Assembly (NCBI GenBank): GCA_021464525.1
Contig: JADRCO010000979.1
Coordinates: 1-23,937, forward strand
Direction of reading: 5' to 3'
Origin: Rhizophagus sp. LPA8_4_AMF
Taxonomy: Eukaryota; Glomeromycota; Glomeromycetes; Glomerales; Glomeraceae
Length of the DNA: 23,937 bases
The notes under the pieces are model-generated. The model did no database searches. It was not told the origin of the DNA and worked only from the letters and a program-made list of their open reading frames with translations. The position numbers were made by a program, and so were the translations under genes. Shown piece after piece: positions 10,071 to 20,344 of this stretch (the stretch's first letter is position 1; the number at the start of each line of letters is the position of its first letter).

Positions 10071-10547
10071 TTAATTTTTTATTTTAATTATCAATTTATT
10101 GAAATTATTTATTTCTTCTTTAATTTGATTGATTGAACTTCCAGTAAAAGTAGCAATTGTTCTTTCCAGTGAGGATATCTTATTTAATAATTCCACCTTA
10201 TAGTTTTCTTTATTTTCTAGAACTTCAATTATGTCCTCAGCAATCCAAGAGTATGATATTAAGCTGAGGGATCCTTTTATAATATATTTTCCATTATTAA
10301 ATACATTGAACTGTACACAGAATATTCTTATTGATCCTTTAGTTTCTAATTGTATAATCTTAACAATATTATTGCAGAATTTAATATCAATTAATTTTCC
10401 TATTTTTCTTTACTTAAGAAGAAATAATGATTTTTCTTTATTATTTTCAATATCATTTAAAGTATAGAATGTATTATCTATCTTCAAAATTTCTTTTAGA
10501 TTTATAATATCTTCTATATTATACCATCCATATAAGAAAGTCCAGAA
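10071..10547 (-). pseudogene. 158-codon reading frame with a single internal TAA; unknown protein
   Basis: The minus strand is open in one frame from 10547 to the stop at 10071-10073 except for one TAA at about 10412-10410, in the context FLLK*RKIGKLID where Gln (CAA) would fit. Readable pieces are FLYGWYNIEDIINLKEIL, NTFYTLNDIENNKEKSLF, IQLETKGSIRIFCVQFNVF, GKYIIKGSLSLISYSWIAED and VELLNKISSLERTIATFTG, then SSINQIKEEINNFNKLI, a likely coiled coil at the C-terminus. Upstream, in other frames, NLTEFSDITFITENIRNQ and YFCITKYKKMFYI (about 10700-10605) look like the same protein after frameshifts. No domain is recognised. The plus-strand frame at 10231-10467 is the shadow of this gene. Confidence 0.6.
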
Positions 10548-11331
10548 AAATTAATTTCTTTTCAGATATTTTTCTCAGAAATTTTAGATTTTTTGGATTT
10601 TGCTAAATATAAAACATTTTTTTATATTTAGTAATACAGAAATATTCCTGATTTCTAATATTTTCTGTTATAAATGTTATATCAGAAAATTCAGTAAGAT
10701 TAATTTTTTGCTAATATGTAAAATACTATTTTAAGCTATTTAGCATATTTAGAAATTACAGCCATTAGGTGAAATTTACATCCAGTTTCACTACACTTGA
10801 CATATAGTAAGTTTTAATTTGGTATGTTGAAAACTTTTCACAAATATAGTATGCATGCTCTATTATAAATAATTTATTTCATCTCCTTTCATTTCTAATA
10901 ATTCATTAGCAGATATTATTTAGCATGACATATTTGAATGAGAGTGCTTGGAAAACATTTATAAGGTTTATAAACTCACAATTCTGTATTCATCCTATGA
11001 AGGATATATGGATTTTCAAATAATATTTTCGTGACTTTTTTAACAAGTTCCTAATCAAATCTAGTAGATTATTTATGTAATGCTGATTTGGTAAATTTAA
11101 TGCTTTTAATAAATCATTAGCAAGTCTCCATAAAGAATCTATCTATCTTCTTAAATAAAATTATACTACATATTTTTAAAGTAAATGTGATAAATGTGAT
11201 CTTTTAAATTTTCTTCATCTATTCAATTTCCCCCAATATTTTGCTTAACAAATTTTACATCAAATCTCTTATCAAATCTAAAATAATGACCTTTTTGTGT
11301 AAGATTAACTGAAGAAGCAAATTTTGTAAAG
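10548..11331 (-). pseudogene. Scattered coding scraps, unidentified
   Basis: Minus-strand pieces around 11335-11210 read KFASSVNLTQKGHYFRFDKR and VKFVKQNIGGN, then IDEENLKDHI after a TGA. A second piece near 11130-11040 reads SLWRLANDLLKALNLPN and NNLLDLIRNLLKKSRKYY. Frames differ, and stops and indels lie between. The word pattern suggests a multicopy AMF protein family, but I cannot name it. Confidence 0.4.
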
Positions 11332-11610
11332 TTATATTATTAATATAATATTAGATCTGTATTGATCAGCTATATCAACTCCCCCTATAAAATTATTATA
11401 ATTATTAATGATTTTTGTTTGATACGAAAGATATTTTTCTAAAATCTTGTACCCACCCACAAGTTGTTGGAGTTTAGATTGGTGAGAGGCTTTTAAAGCT
11501 TTAAACTGATCTTTTGATTTTTGTTTAGATGATGCACTATGGTGACATAATTTCTTAGTGTTTATAATGATAACCATGGTAAAAGATGATAGGAGTTGTA
11601 GGAAAACCAA
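11332..11610 (-). pseudogene. piggyBac-like (DDE_Tnp_1_7) transposase C-terminal fragment
   Basis: A 92-codon minus-strand frame contains KIINNYNNFIGGVDIADQYR near its end. The pattern YNxxMGGVDxxDQ is the hallmark around the third catalytic Asp of piggyBac-family transposases, here with Ile in place of Met. The preceding residues are Lys/Ser/Gln-rich (KQKSKDQFKALKASHQSK), as in the linker that often comes before this motif. The frame stops right after QYRSN, and the usual downstream region and Cys-rich tail are not found. A small isolated scrap, non-functional. Confidence 0.6.
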
Positions 11611-12844
11611 AAGTTGTGAAAAAAAATTTTGAGATGATAAGAAATGGAAGGGAAAATGAAGATCTTCATATAATCAATGCAAAAAATGTATTGAGAAAAG
11701 TCAATATTGTAATATAATTAGTTAAAAACTAAGTGAATAAAGTCAATGGTTCATTATAGATTAATTACAACCTTTTTATCAGTCTAACATTTCTAAATAA
11801 CCAACCATATATATGAAAGTTTAGTAATAAGAATTCTTACTTTGCAACTGCTTGTTGCTTTTGATTGAAAATTTCTATCAATATTTCATTTTAATAAATT
11901 TTTTAGTTATGTGGCCATACTATTTTATAGTGGCAACTTAAAAATGAATTAAATAATTCCATTATTAAATTAGCAGAATAAAATTTAATGGAGAATAGAG
12001 AATAGCAAATAACAGTTGTATGATATATAATCTTGATTATAATCAATGTTTTTTATCTGTTATTTTTAATTTTAGGTAAGTAATATAGGTCATTATATTG
12101 ATTGGTTGTATTGTATTAATTAGCAACTACAAATTATAAAAAAAACGGCACCTGGTAAGCCAAAAATTATATGCCACCTGGTGAACTTATAAACTATATG
12201 AATTTTAAAAATAAAATATTGGAATAAATGAATAATTCATATTTTTTTTTTAAATAGTTGTAGCTCTACATGTGGTAATAATGTATAAATAATTAAATTA
12301 TACTGTAACTTTGCATGATTGCTTGTCAAATCTCTTAAATACTATTTTAGAAATTAAAATACTACATGTATTTGTTTAATGTCTTTATACAAGATAAGCC
12401 TGAAATAAGATTACATTAATGGGACCTTTTATTGAAATTATTTGAAAAAAATTTTTTATATGAAATATATGTGAAAAGACCGATAGGTGTGAAAAATAGA
12501 TAGGAATACATCTTATACGTCCTTTTTCTTTTTTTTTGTGAGAATAATTTTAAATAAAAACGTGTAAATAAAACATATTGTGCAGATTACTGAGATCACT
12601 GCGAAATTTCCAAAGGTAATTACGTTTAGGAAATGAACTATTCTTAATTGATAATATTTGAAAGTTATATGATTTTGTAATTCATTGTCAATTTCATAGA
12701 TTATTATAAGCATTATAATAGGATTATTATCAATCTATATATAATAAAAGTAAAACTTGATTTATTACAAGTCCTGAAAGGGTACTTCAGTCTAATTATG
12801 GATTAAAACAATTTGGAAATTTATAAAAATGCTTTTATATGCAG
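11611..12844. other. AT-rich region without recognised genes
   Basis: No gene is supportable. A 66-codon minus-strand frame at 12513-12713 is hydrophobic with a poly-Lys end from a T run and is most likely chance. A two-copy ~26-bp repeat lies at 12147-12199. Confidence 0.45.
12147..12199 (+). repeat. Two-copy tandem repeat, ~26 bp
   Basis: Two adjacent units begin GGCACCTGGTAAGCC and GCCACCTGGTGAAC and both end in A/T-rich ATTATAT or ACTATAT. They stand out because CACCTGG is unusually GC-rich for this region. Confidence 0.55.
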
Positions 12845-12849
12845 CATTA

Positions 12850-13260
12850 TTTATATTTTCTAAAAGGATTGTAGGTGCTTGATTGATTTACTTAAATTGG
12901 GGTCTTTATTAGACTTTCCTGTACTTCACCAATCTCATGAATTAGGATTTGCCATGAGTTCCTGCAGTTAAATAATGGAATCATAATCACAAATCGTTTC
13001 TCCAGATTGCAATATCACTGATTCTTAAATTTATTAAATAAACTTATATTAGAAGAAAAGCTATCCATATATGTTATGTATGTAATAAGATCTTTAAAAA
13101 TTATCATATGATAGCGGTCCATCATATCAGAAATCACAACTACTTAGGTTAATGATACTCTGGGATGCTGAAATATCCTTAAGTCTTTACGGCTTCTTCC
13201 ACTATACTATATTTACATAAAAGTCAATTCTTTCTCTTTCTGCTTGAGCTGCCTTAATAA
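12850..13260 (-). pseudogene. Unidentified coding remnant with four transition-type stops
   Basis: One minus-strand frame from 13021 to about 12850 reads VILQSGETICDYDSII * LQELMANPNS * DW * STGKSNKDPNLSKSIKHLQSF *. The stops are TAA, TGA, TGA and TAG, each one transition from Gln, Arg or Trp. Just upstream, 13260-13205 reads KAAQAERERIDFYVN, another protein-like scrap in the same orientation. I do not recognise the protein. The preserved frame over more than 55 codons despite four stops argues for recent point-mutation decay rather than random sequence. Confidence 0.5.
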
Positions 13261-16200
13261 TTCTATTTGAAAGTAATTATTTTACTAAATGGTATATTTG
13301 AAAAACTAGTATAATTAAAATAACAATTATTGTTCATATTTGCATAAAAATTAGATGGCTTTTTTAATAAATTAGTTTCAGATATAGCAAAATAATAATC
13401 TGATTTGTCTATTGTTAAGTATTTAACATTAAGTATTGCTATTTCCAAGAAATCTTGAATAATTTGACTTATTCAGGTATCTTATTCTTAAAATAATACA
13501 TAAAGGTCAAAGACCATGTTTCCCATCCAAGAGAATTTCAAAAATTTTGTGTACAATACCCACCTTCAAGCTGTCATACTCTGGACTTTGCATAGCTTTC
13601 AAGGCTTGAAAGCGAGTCTTAGCCTTTGTTGAGAAGTAGCAGAGTGATGGTTTAATTCATTAATTAATATTAGCTTAGTTATTTGGAAATGGAATTCTAT
13701 AAGTATTTGTCTAAGGAAGTCAAATTGGAATTGTATAGCTAAGGAATTTTTTAATATGTGTAATAAAAATAAACATATATGTATATCCTCAAATAACTTC
13801 ATAAATGCATGAATTGTATCTGTTTTAAGACTGTATCTTTAACTTCTCCTTATTAGGTCAGTCCTATTAGAAAATTTCATTCAAATGTGATCCAACTTTC
13901 CAGAAAAATTTATAACTCAACAAGAAAATTTCTTACGAAATTACAAAAGGAAATGAATATAAATATTGAAATTATATTGATACATAAAAAAATTTTCCAC
14001 TCAGAATACTTGGTCTCAATTAAATACTGTATATCATTAAAGTATTCAAGCCATTTTGCATCTTGTTCTTCTCACTTTTTTCAGCAAAAGAGGAATTGAA
14101 ATGATAGCAGTGGTTTCATTCAGCTCCTTTGCAGGTTGATCTGAAGTTCTAAGTTAAATGCAAAAATGCTATTTTCCACCATTCAAATGGGTCAGTTATC
14201 ATGTGGTTCATCATTCTAACTGTAAGCATCTCATATATAATATTAATTTGGATATTTCTTGGGCTAATTTCTGATTCTCTTGTATAAAAATGTGAAATCA
14301 GTAAAAAAAATACTAAGTATTTAAGTTCTCCTTCAACTTTATACCTTCTATAACTTCATGATTATCAGGAATTTTGTACTATCAACCCAAAACTTGAAAC
14401 TTTTTTGTTCTTTACTCCATTAAGCTAGGATGACTTATTACTATTTAAAATTGATTATGTCTACCAAATAACTAGTAGTATGGAATGTGTATGGTACTAT
14501 TTTTAAAGACTTTTTTTTATCTATCTTAATGTCATAGCATGTTTTTAATTTGTGAGTCAATTGTTCATATGTTTTTCCCTACACACTATAAGTATATTTG
14601 ACTTAATTTTAATATGAGTAGACATCTCCATGTATTGACTGCACAAAGAATGGTTGTCCTTTTAACACCTTCCATTGTTTTCTTAATTGATTCTTTATTA
14701 ATAAATTTTATAATCAACTTTAAAAATGTTGTACTAAAAAAAAATGACTTTTCTTTATTCCTAAAATAGTACTGAAATTTAGATAAAAATTTTCTACAAC
14801 TATAATCTCCTTTTTTAGTATTATCATCAAATGTTGAAATTATTCAGATATTTCTATTTAATACGTGTTCCTTGGTTAGTAATTCCATAAGTACATGAAA
14901 TACTTCCATTTCTTAATATTCAAAATCCATTCGCGCACTTTTGAATCCAGTATTAAAATTGCATTCTTCGATTTGAATGAGGTTGCATTAATCAAATTTG
15001 TCACTTTGAGTAAAGTTGCATTATCAATTTTAATAAACATTCAATTTTAAATACAAAATCTAAAGTTTCCAACCAGGATTGGTATAGACACTTGATACAG
15101 GAGTTATTCACCAGAATAAATGAATACAAGGAAGTAAGATCATCCTTGTAATTTGTTGATAATCAATAAGAGAATGTCTGGGACAAGTTGTTATTTTATC
15201 ATGCTATTATTTAATAAGAATGTCATGTGAAAATATTGTGTCTTGTTTCTTCATTCTTTGATTTTCATGATTAATTTTAACTATTAGTTCTTTTAGTGTT
15301 CTATAATAACCAAAAATAAATATAGAATACATAATAACTAGACAATTACTATTAAATTCATCTGATAATAATATTCTTTTTATAATTGGATTAATTTCCT
15401 TTTTATAATCCATAATAATATAAGTTCATACTTTAAAAATAAAATAGAAATAATTTCCTTTGAATATATTGTTTTGAATATTTTGTATTTTATATATTTC
15501 CTTGAAAATTTGATGCACATAAATTTAAAACTACTTGATTTGGTACTATATAATTTTTAAATTAAGAAAACATTTGAAGAGGTTTCGACTAGACATGTTT
15601 GATTCTATTGATTGCAATTTTTTACATGATATTTTTGTACTGAAAATATTACTGGTATTAGATTTACTAATATAAGTTTATTAATAGCTACATTGATTGT
15701 GGTCACATAGTATTATGCATGATCTAAAATTTAGTATGACAAAAATGTAAATTCCGTTACCTTAGTAAGAATAAAATTATTCAAACTTAACAAGAATTGG
15801 TATGGTTTATATATCTTTATTTTGTAGTTACAGCCACAAGTTCATTACAACAAAACTTTACTAAGCTCAATAAATTCTTGAATAGATACAGGAATTATAA
15901 TATTAAAAATTTTTCGAACACGTACTGTGTACGTTAAAAAGCTTAGCCTCTGTCTAAATATAGAAATGAGCTACAATACGGCTTTACTTTTTATTATGTA
16001 AATTGTTTAAAAAAGCTTAAGCCTGCTATTATAAGCCTGGTGAAATAATGTGGCATAGTTGAATAGTTGAAACATAGCCACAGATTAGAAGAAATAGAGA
16101 GGGTGACATCAAATGGTTTGAAATAAATTCACATGAAATATATTATTTATCTGGAGTTTATTCAAAATCATATGAATAATAATGCATCAAATTAATAACT

Positions 16201-16834
16201 GGAAAATATACAAGTTCTGCATAATATGTGATTTAAAAAACTGATTTATTTGATTAGGTGTAAAATTGTTTTAGTAACTGGCTTTATAAAAAATAAAATT
16301 TTAGATTACCTTGGGCATCTTATATTAAAATCATCACTTGGAATGATACTGATACACATATGGCATGATGATATCGTGTCCTATTTATATACTGTAGTCT
16401 TTGGTTAAGCTTCCAACATTTAAGTACATTATGACATTATGAATAATCTGTACTAATATTATCGTTCAATATAATTAAGACAATTTGGATAAAATTAGAG
16501 AACTTTAAAATAAGTTAAATAAAAATATATAATTTTAGCAGAGCAAATAATTTAATAGATATTTAAGAAATAATGTCTAGAATATGCGTTTTACAAGGGA
16601 CATCGACTCCCATTATACTTTATAACTAAATATAATACTCAAATGACTTATTTTATTTCTTTGTTAAAACAATTGTTATCTAATAAAATTAAAACATTAT
16701 ATGAACTATTAATATACTTTATTTGAAACAAGAAAGAAATAATATTAGTAATTTATTTTGTTAATATAATTCTAAATCACTAATAAAAAAGGCCGAATGA
16801 AATGTGATATTATAAAAAGAGTATTTTTTTTACT
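13261..16834. other. Gene-poor AT-rich region with faint minus-strand scraps
   Basis: Only weak traces are seen. Minus strand 13640-13575 reads STKAKTRFQALKAMQ before a GTGGGT donor-like site. Minus strand 14070-13990 reads QDAKWLEYFNDIQYLIETK. Minus strand near 15045-14880 is open for about 55 codons (KIDNATLLKVTNLINATS). A short perfect inverted repeat ACGTAC-TGT-GTACGT lies at 15920-15934. I could not support a complete gene, RNA or mobile element between 14100 and 16834. Confidence 0.4.
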
Positions 16835-18241
16835 TCAAGTAATAGGAAGTAATTCAAAAAAGGGTTTATGTATGACTTTAAATTCCTTAATAATACCTAA
16901 TTTAATATATTTTTCAATTATTTTCAAATTTTCAGCATTTTTCTCTAAATTACGAAGTTTACGAGTAATAATTAAAGAAAATGATCTTTGTGGTACACGG
17001 TTTGTCAAACTCATAAGTAATGATTCAAGTTCTTCTGGAACTAATCTATTCTTTATAAAACCTTCATAATATAATCTTAATTCACGAACATTATGATGTG
17101 AATATTTTACAAATAGCTCTAATGCCTCTTTTTCGCTTAAATAACTACCACCACACCAAAATTGAATACTTTCTAAATATTGAGCATTATCAAAAACAAT
17201 TTTCATCGTTTCCAATTCATCATCTTTGAGCATAATGGAAAGTTTTCTAAGATTTTTACAGAATTTGGCAATGACTAAATTTAATGAGCCTTCACCTTCA
17301 CATTCACTCATAATAAGTTCTTTTAGATTTTTTCCGTTATTCTCTAAGAAATTTGTTATAAAATTATAATTTAAACCTTCAAATAGAAGAAGTAACACTT
17401 GTAACTTTGGAAAAACAATATCTCGTAATTCGATTAATTTACCCTCATTAACTCGTGTGCCAAATATTAATATAAGTTCTTGTAAATTTTTAAATCTAGA
17501 GATGGTCAACAATGAGATATTACTTACTATACCAATAGTAAGTTTTGTTAAAGTTTCGGGTAATTCTTTTATTATTAATTCTATTTCTAAATGAAAATTA
17601 CGATCTAATATATGAACGTATTTCAAGTCTTTTTGTGCAAAAATTAAATTTTTTAACCCATTTGAAAGATCCTCTTTGAATTCTATATGAAGCAAACGTA
17701 TATTATGTGAGATATTTGATAATTGAAAAAAAAATTCAAACGGATCGCATGAATTACACCACAATTCCGAGAGATTTTTTAAACAATTTTCCGCTCCAGG
17801 ATAAAAATTAAAATTTATCTTATCAAAGGATGATGATTTACGCATTAAATGAACTAATTTTTTTAACGAAGGCGCTTGGCTCATGAGTAATTTACATATT
17901 TCCTGTACTAATATATGTGTATTCTCTGAAAAACTTTGTGATGAAATAATTTGTTGTTTTTTAAGAGTGTCTTCAACCTTGCCACGAATATCATCAATTG
18001 ATAAAATTTTACAAAATGATGCGTAATTAAATGTCGGAGGGTTTGAAGTAGGAGATGAAATAATATTTCTTAACTCATTTGGTAGAAAATACATTAAAGT
18101 ATTAATATTTCGAATTTCTTTCCAAAAAATTCTAACAGAAATTTGACACCAAAGTCGATTTACTAGTAAACATGAATGTATGTCATCATCATCCAAATAT
18201 TCAAAAATTTTATTTAAGCAATCGGTATTAAATTGTCGCAT
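16835..18241 (-). CDS. F-box protein with leucine-rich-repeat-like C-terminal region
   Basis: An intact single-exon reading frame of 468 codons. Residues 1-40 form a fungal F-box-like motif (NTDCLNKIFEYLDDDDIHSC, then LLVNRLWCQISVRIFWK). F-box proteins bind Skp1 and recruit substrates to SCF ubiquitin ligases. From about residue 150 the protein has irregular leucine-rich repeats (LKNLSELWCNS, IRLLHIEF, LTKLTIGIVSNISLLTISRF, LQELILIFG, LKELIMSECEGEG, LRKLSIML, VRELRLYYEG), which are the probable substrate-binding surface. Start ATG 18239-18241 is in an AAAAATG context and precedes the F-box directly, so it is favoured. There is no signal peptide. Such genes number in the hundreds in Glomeromycotina. 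It is the only clearly undamaged gene in the window. The plus-strand frame at 16797-17069 is its shadow. Substrate unknown. Confidence 0.9.
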   Translation of the reverse strand: MRQFNTDCLNKIFEYLDDDDIHSCLLVNRLWCQISVRIFWKEIRNINTLMYFLPNELRNIISSPTSNPPTFNYASFCKILSIDDIRGKVEDTLKKQQIISSQSFSENTHILVQEICKLLMSQAPSLKKLVHLMRKSSSFDKINFNFYPGAENCLKNLSELWCNSCDPFEFFFQLSNISHNIRLLHIEFKEDLSNGLKNLIFAQKDLKYVHILDRNFHLEIELIIKELPETLTKLTIGIVSNISLLTISRFKNLQELILIFGTRVNEGKLIELRDIVFPKLQVLLLLFEGLNYNFITNFLENNGKNLKELIMSECEGEGSLNLVIAKFCKNLRKLSIMLKDDELETMKIVFDNAQYLESIQFWCGGSYLSEKEALELFVKYSHHNVRELRLYYEGFIKNRLVPEELESLLMSLTNRVPQRSFSLIITRKLRNLEKNAENLKIIEKYIKLGIIKEFKVIHKPFFELLPIT

Positions 18242-18459
18242 TTTTATTTAATTAAATTAAAATGTATTTAAAAGTCTTATATTTGAAGATCTTTGCGGTA
18301 GTCGTGAACCTTTATATTAGGCTGCAAACCGCAGTAATTTGTGGCTAATTGTAAGATCTACATGTAATTTACCCAAATAAACCTACAGGCTGAAACACAA
18401 TGAATATAATGAATATGCGATGCATGTGATAATTGATAAAATGTAACAAATAAATGTCA

Positions 18460-18483
18460 GCTGGTGAGCTGGTGAGCTGGTGT
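18460..18483 (+). repeat. Three tandem copies of AGCTGGTG
   Basis: Three perfect 8-bp units in a row, in otherwise AT-rich DNA. They are followed about 10 bp later by TTTA-type microsatellite sequence and then by the inverted repeat at 18522-18538. Confidence 0.85.
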
Positions 18484-18521
18484 ATCGTATTATTTATTTT
18501 TTTATTTATTTATTTTTTTAG

Positions 18522-18538
18522 GGTACACTGGGTGTACC
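18522..18538. repeat. Perfect hairpin GGTACAC-TGG-GTGTACC
   Basis: A 7-bp perfect inverted repeat with a 3-nt loop, directly after a (TTTA)n/poly-T tract. It resembles the short palindromic ends seen at some small non-autonomous elements, but no partner copy was found in the window. Confidence 0.7.
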
Positions 18539-19648
18539 GTGTTATTAATAAATCCATTAATTATTTTTTTTATACAAATTATACTAACAAGATTAACGAA
18601 TGAATGAGATATTTTTTTAATCTTTTATATTACCATCACAGCAAGAAAATGATATTTCTCGATATACGCTTTATCAAATTATGAAGTAATTTTTGTTGTT
18701 AAGAGGGAGAAATGTTTTTTATAATGCCCCTGTTTCACCTAAAATCTATCACCAAATATTGATAATTATTAAAACCCACTTTCAATATTACCAACTCATC
18801 ATTTTTGAACATATTACTGTAGAAATCTTCTCTACGGCTAAAACTTCCTATCTTTTAAATTTTACTGTGCATACAGTAGTAGATTTGCGTCAGGCGATAT
18901 CTGATGCGGGTCAAGATATAGATTATGTGAACTTTATTTTCATATGTATTTTGAAAATTTCATAATTAATACTGAATTATCCGTTGTATCTCATTAGAGA
19001 ATTTTATCGTTGATACTAGAGTTTAGAGATTGCATATTCAAATAATTTAAATTTGAAATGTAATGCACTTAATCAGAGATTAGAAAATTATTGGAAATTG
19101 GAATTGTTTCAGTTAAATTGATTTTGCTGATATTTTAATAAGGGTATGAAAGCCTTTCTATAAAACAAGCCAGATGAATCAGGATTTTATTTAATATTTC
19201 TATATACAGGTAAGAAGATTTTATTTTATTTCAAATTTTTATGTATTTGTGGTTAGATAAAGTTATTTATCACATTTATAAATATATATAAATTTTCAAT
19301 ACATTCAGATTTATATTAAATACGAGCACATCTTCACGTACAAATCTGTTATAATTGAATGATAAAGTTTGATTGAAATATCAGGTAATTCTTTTATTAT
19401 ACTTTACATTTGATCTATCATCACGGTCATAAATCATAAGAAACCATTTATATAAATTAATTTCGTTAATCTAACTGAATGTAATTTTTCATATTTTACA
19501 AAGAAAATTTTCTGAAGGACTATATGAATTACAACAGAATTTTCAAACATTTTTAAGCAACCTTACTCCGGTATAAAAAGTAAAAGTTGATGCCTTTGTT
19601 CTGCCATCACCACCAGAATCAAATAGGTAGTATTCTCTTGGAACAAAC

Positions 19649-20344
19649 ATGACTGACGAAGAATTTATCAAGTCCTGGGGTTATATTTTTACACTCAACA
19701 TTGATGACTTATTAAATAACTTGGACGAAACGAGAGAAGCCAAAAGAAAAATAAAATGAATCAATCCCTCCAAATTATTTTATGATATACAGAGGAAACA
19801 AGCACGCTGAACTAAAACTTCTTTCTCAACTTACTAAGGGAGAAAAAGCGAAAAATCTGCCAAATTTTCAAAAGTTATAGGCAAAATATGGAGAAAGGAA
19901 CTAGATGATGTAATTTGGTTGTTTAATACTGTGAGGAAAGAAGCAGAAAGCCGTCACTCAATAAATATCCCAACTACAAAACCAGCCAAAACAGAAAAAA
20001 CGTGACAATCATGAACAAGATGACTAAATTAGTGAAATTGGCGCTGATTGGAATAATATAAACTTCGTCATCACCAAATATCTGTTAGTCTAATTACCAA
20101 TTCAACTAATTCCCCATTGGTCGACATGAGTGAATTTTTTTATTATAATGATGATAATCTTTACGAGTTAACCAATTTCTCATTTGTAGAAATGGTCGAC
20201 AGGGTCGATATAGTTAGCAATGATGTTAATATATTTGACTTTTACCTTGATCAACCCACCAATCCAGTTAACGTGGTCGTCGAAGATGGCATTCAAAATA
20301 TACCTTCCTTGATCGATATAAATATAGCTGATGATAACACATAG
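19649..20344 (+). pseudogene. MATA-HMG-like HMG-box gene, frameshifted
   Basis: HMG-box proteins bind and bend DNA; the MATA-type group includes fungal mating-type regulators and is expanded in AMF. The frame starts at ATG 19649 (MTDEEFIKSW) and runs to TGA near 19757. The HMG box follows in a shifted frame from about 19758: ESIPPNYFMIYRGNKHAEL, LLSQLTKGEKAK. After a shift at the A run 19850-19856 comes SAKFSKVIGKIWRKELDDV, then RKEAESRH. The order PPN-x-F-x-x-Y-R...FSKVIGKIWR...EAESRH matches helices 1-3 of the MATA_HMG box. A TGA at 20003-20005 ends that frame. The shifted continuation KRDNHEQDD meets a TAA where Gln would fit, and an acidic tail is open through 20117-20344 (YYNDDNLYELTNFSFVEM). 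At least three shifts are needed, so this is a pseudogene unless the assembly is wrong. Confidence 0.75.

Larger units (their letters stand above)
18242..19648. other. Intergenic region with short repeats and a hairpin
   Basis: The 5' flank of the F-box gene occupies the left part; promoter elements cannot be singled out. A GAGCTGGT triplication and a hairpin with a 7-bp stem lie at 18460-18538. A 90-codon plus-strand frame at 18693-18965 has no recognisable motif and I leave it uncalled. The rest is AT-rich. Confidence 0.45.

Noticed and set aside
12513-12713. Minus-strand 66-codon membrane-like frame
   Set aside because: Composition is what AT-rich DNA gives by chance, the Lys tail comes from a T run, and there is no neighbour support.
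15920-15934. Inverted repeat ACGTAC-TGT-GTACGT as a transposon end
   Set aside because: Only 6 bp per arm, with no partner copy or target-site duplication seen.
6300-16800. Bacterial endosymbiont or mitochondrial plasmid origin for the very AT-rich middle
   Set aside because: Phased GT-AG introns and Helitron and piggyBac pieces indicate ordinary fungal nuclear DNA; TGA reads as stop in the relics, not consistently as Trp.
18693-18965. Plus-strand 90-codon frame
   Set aside because: No recognisable motif, no splice or paralog evidence, and length is compatible with chance.
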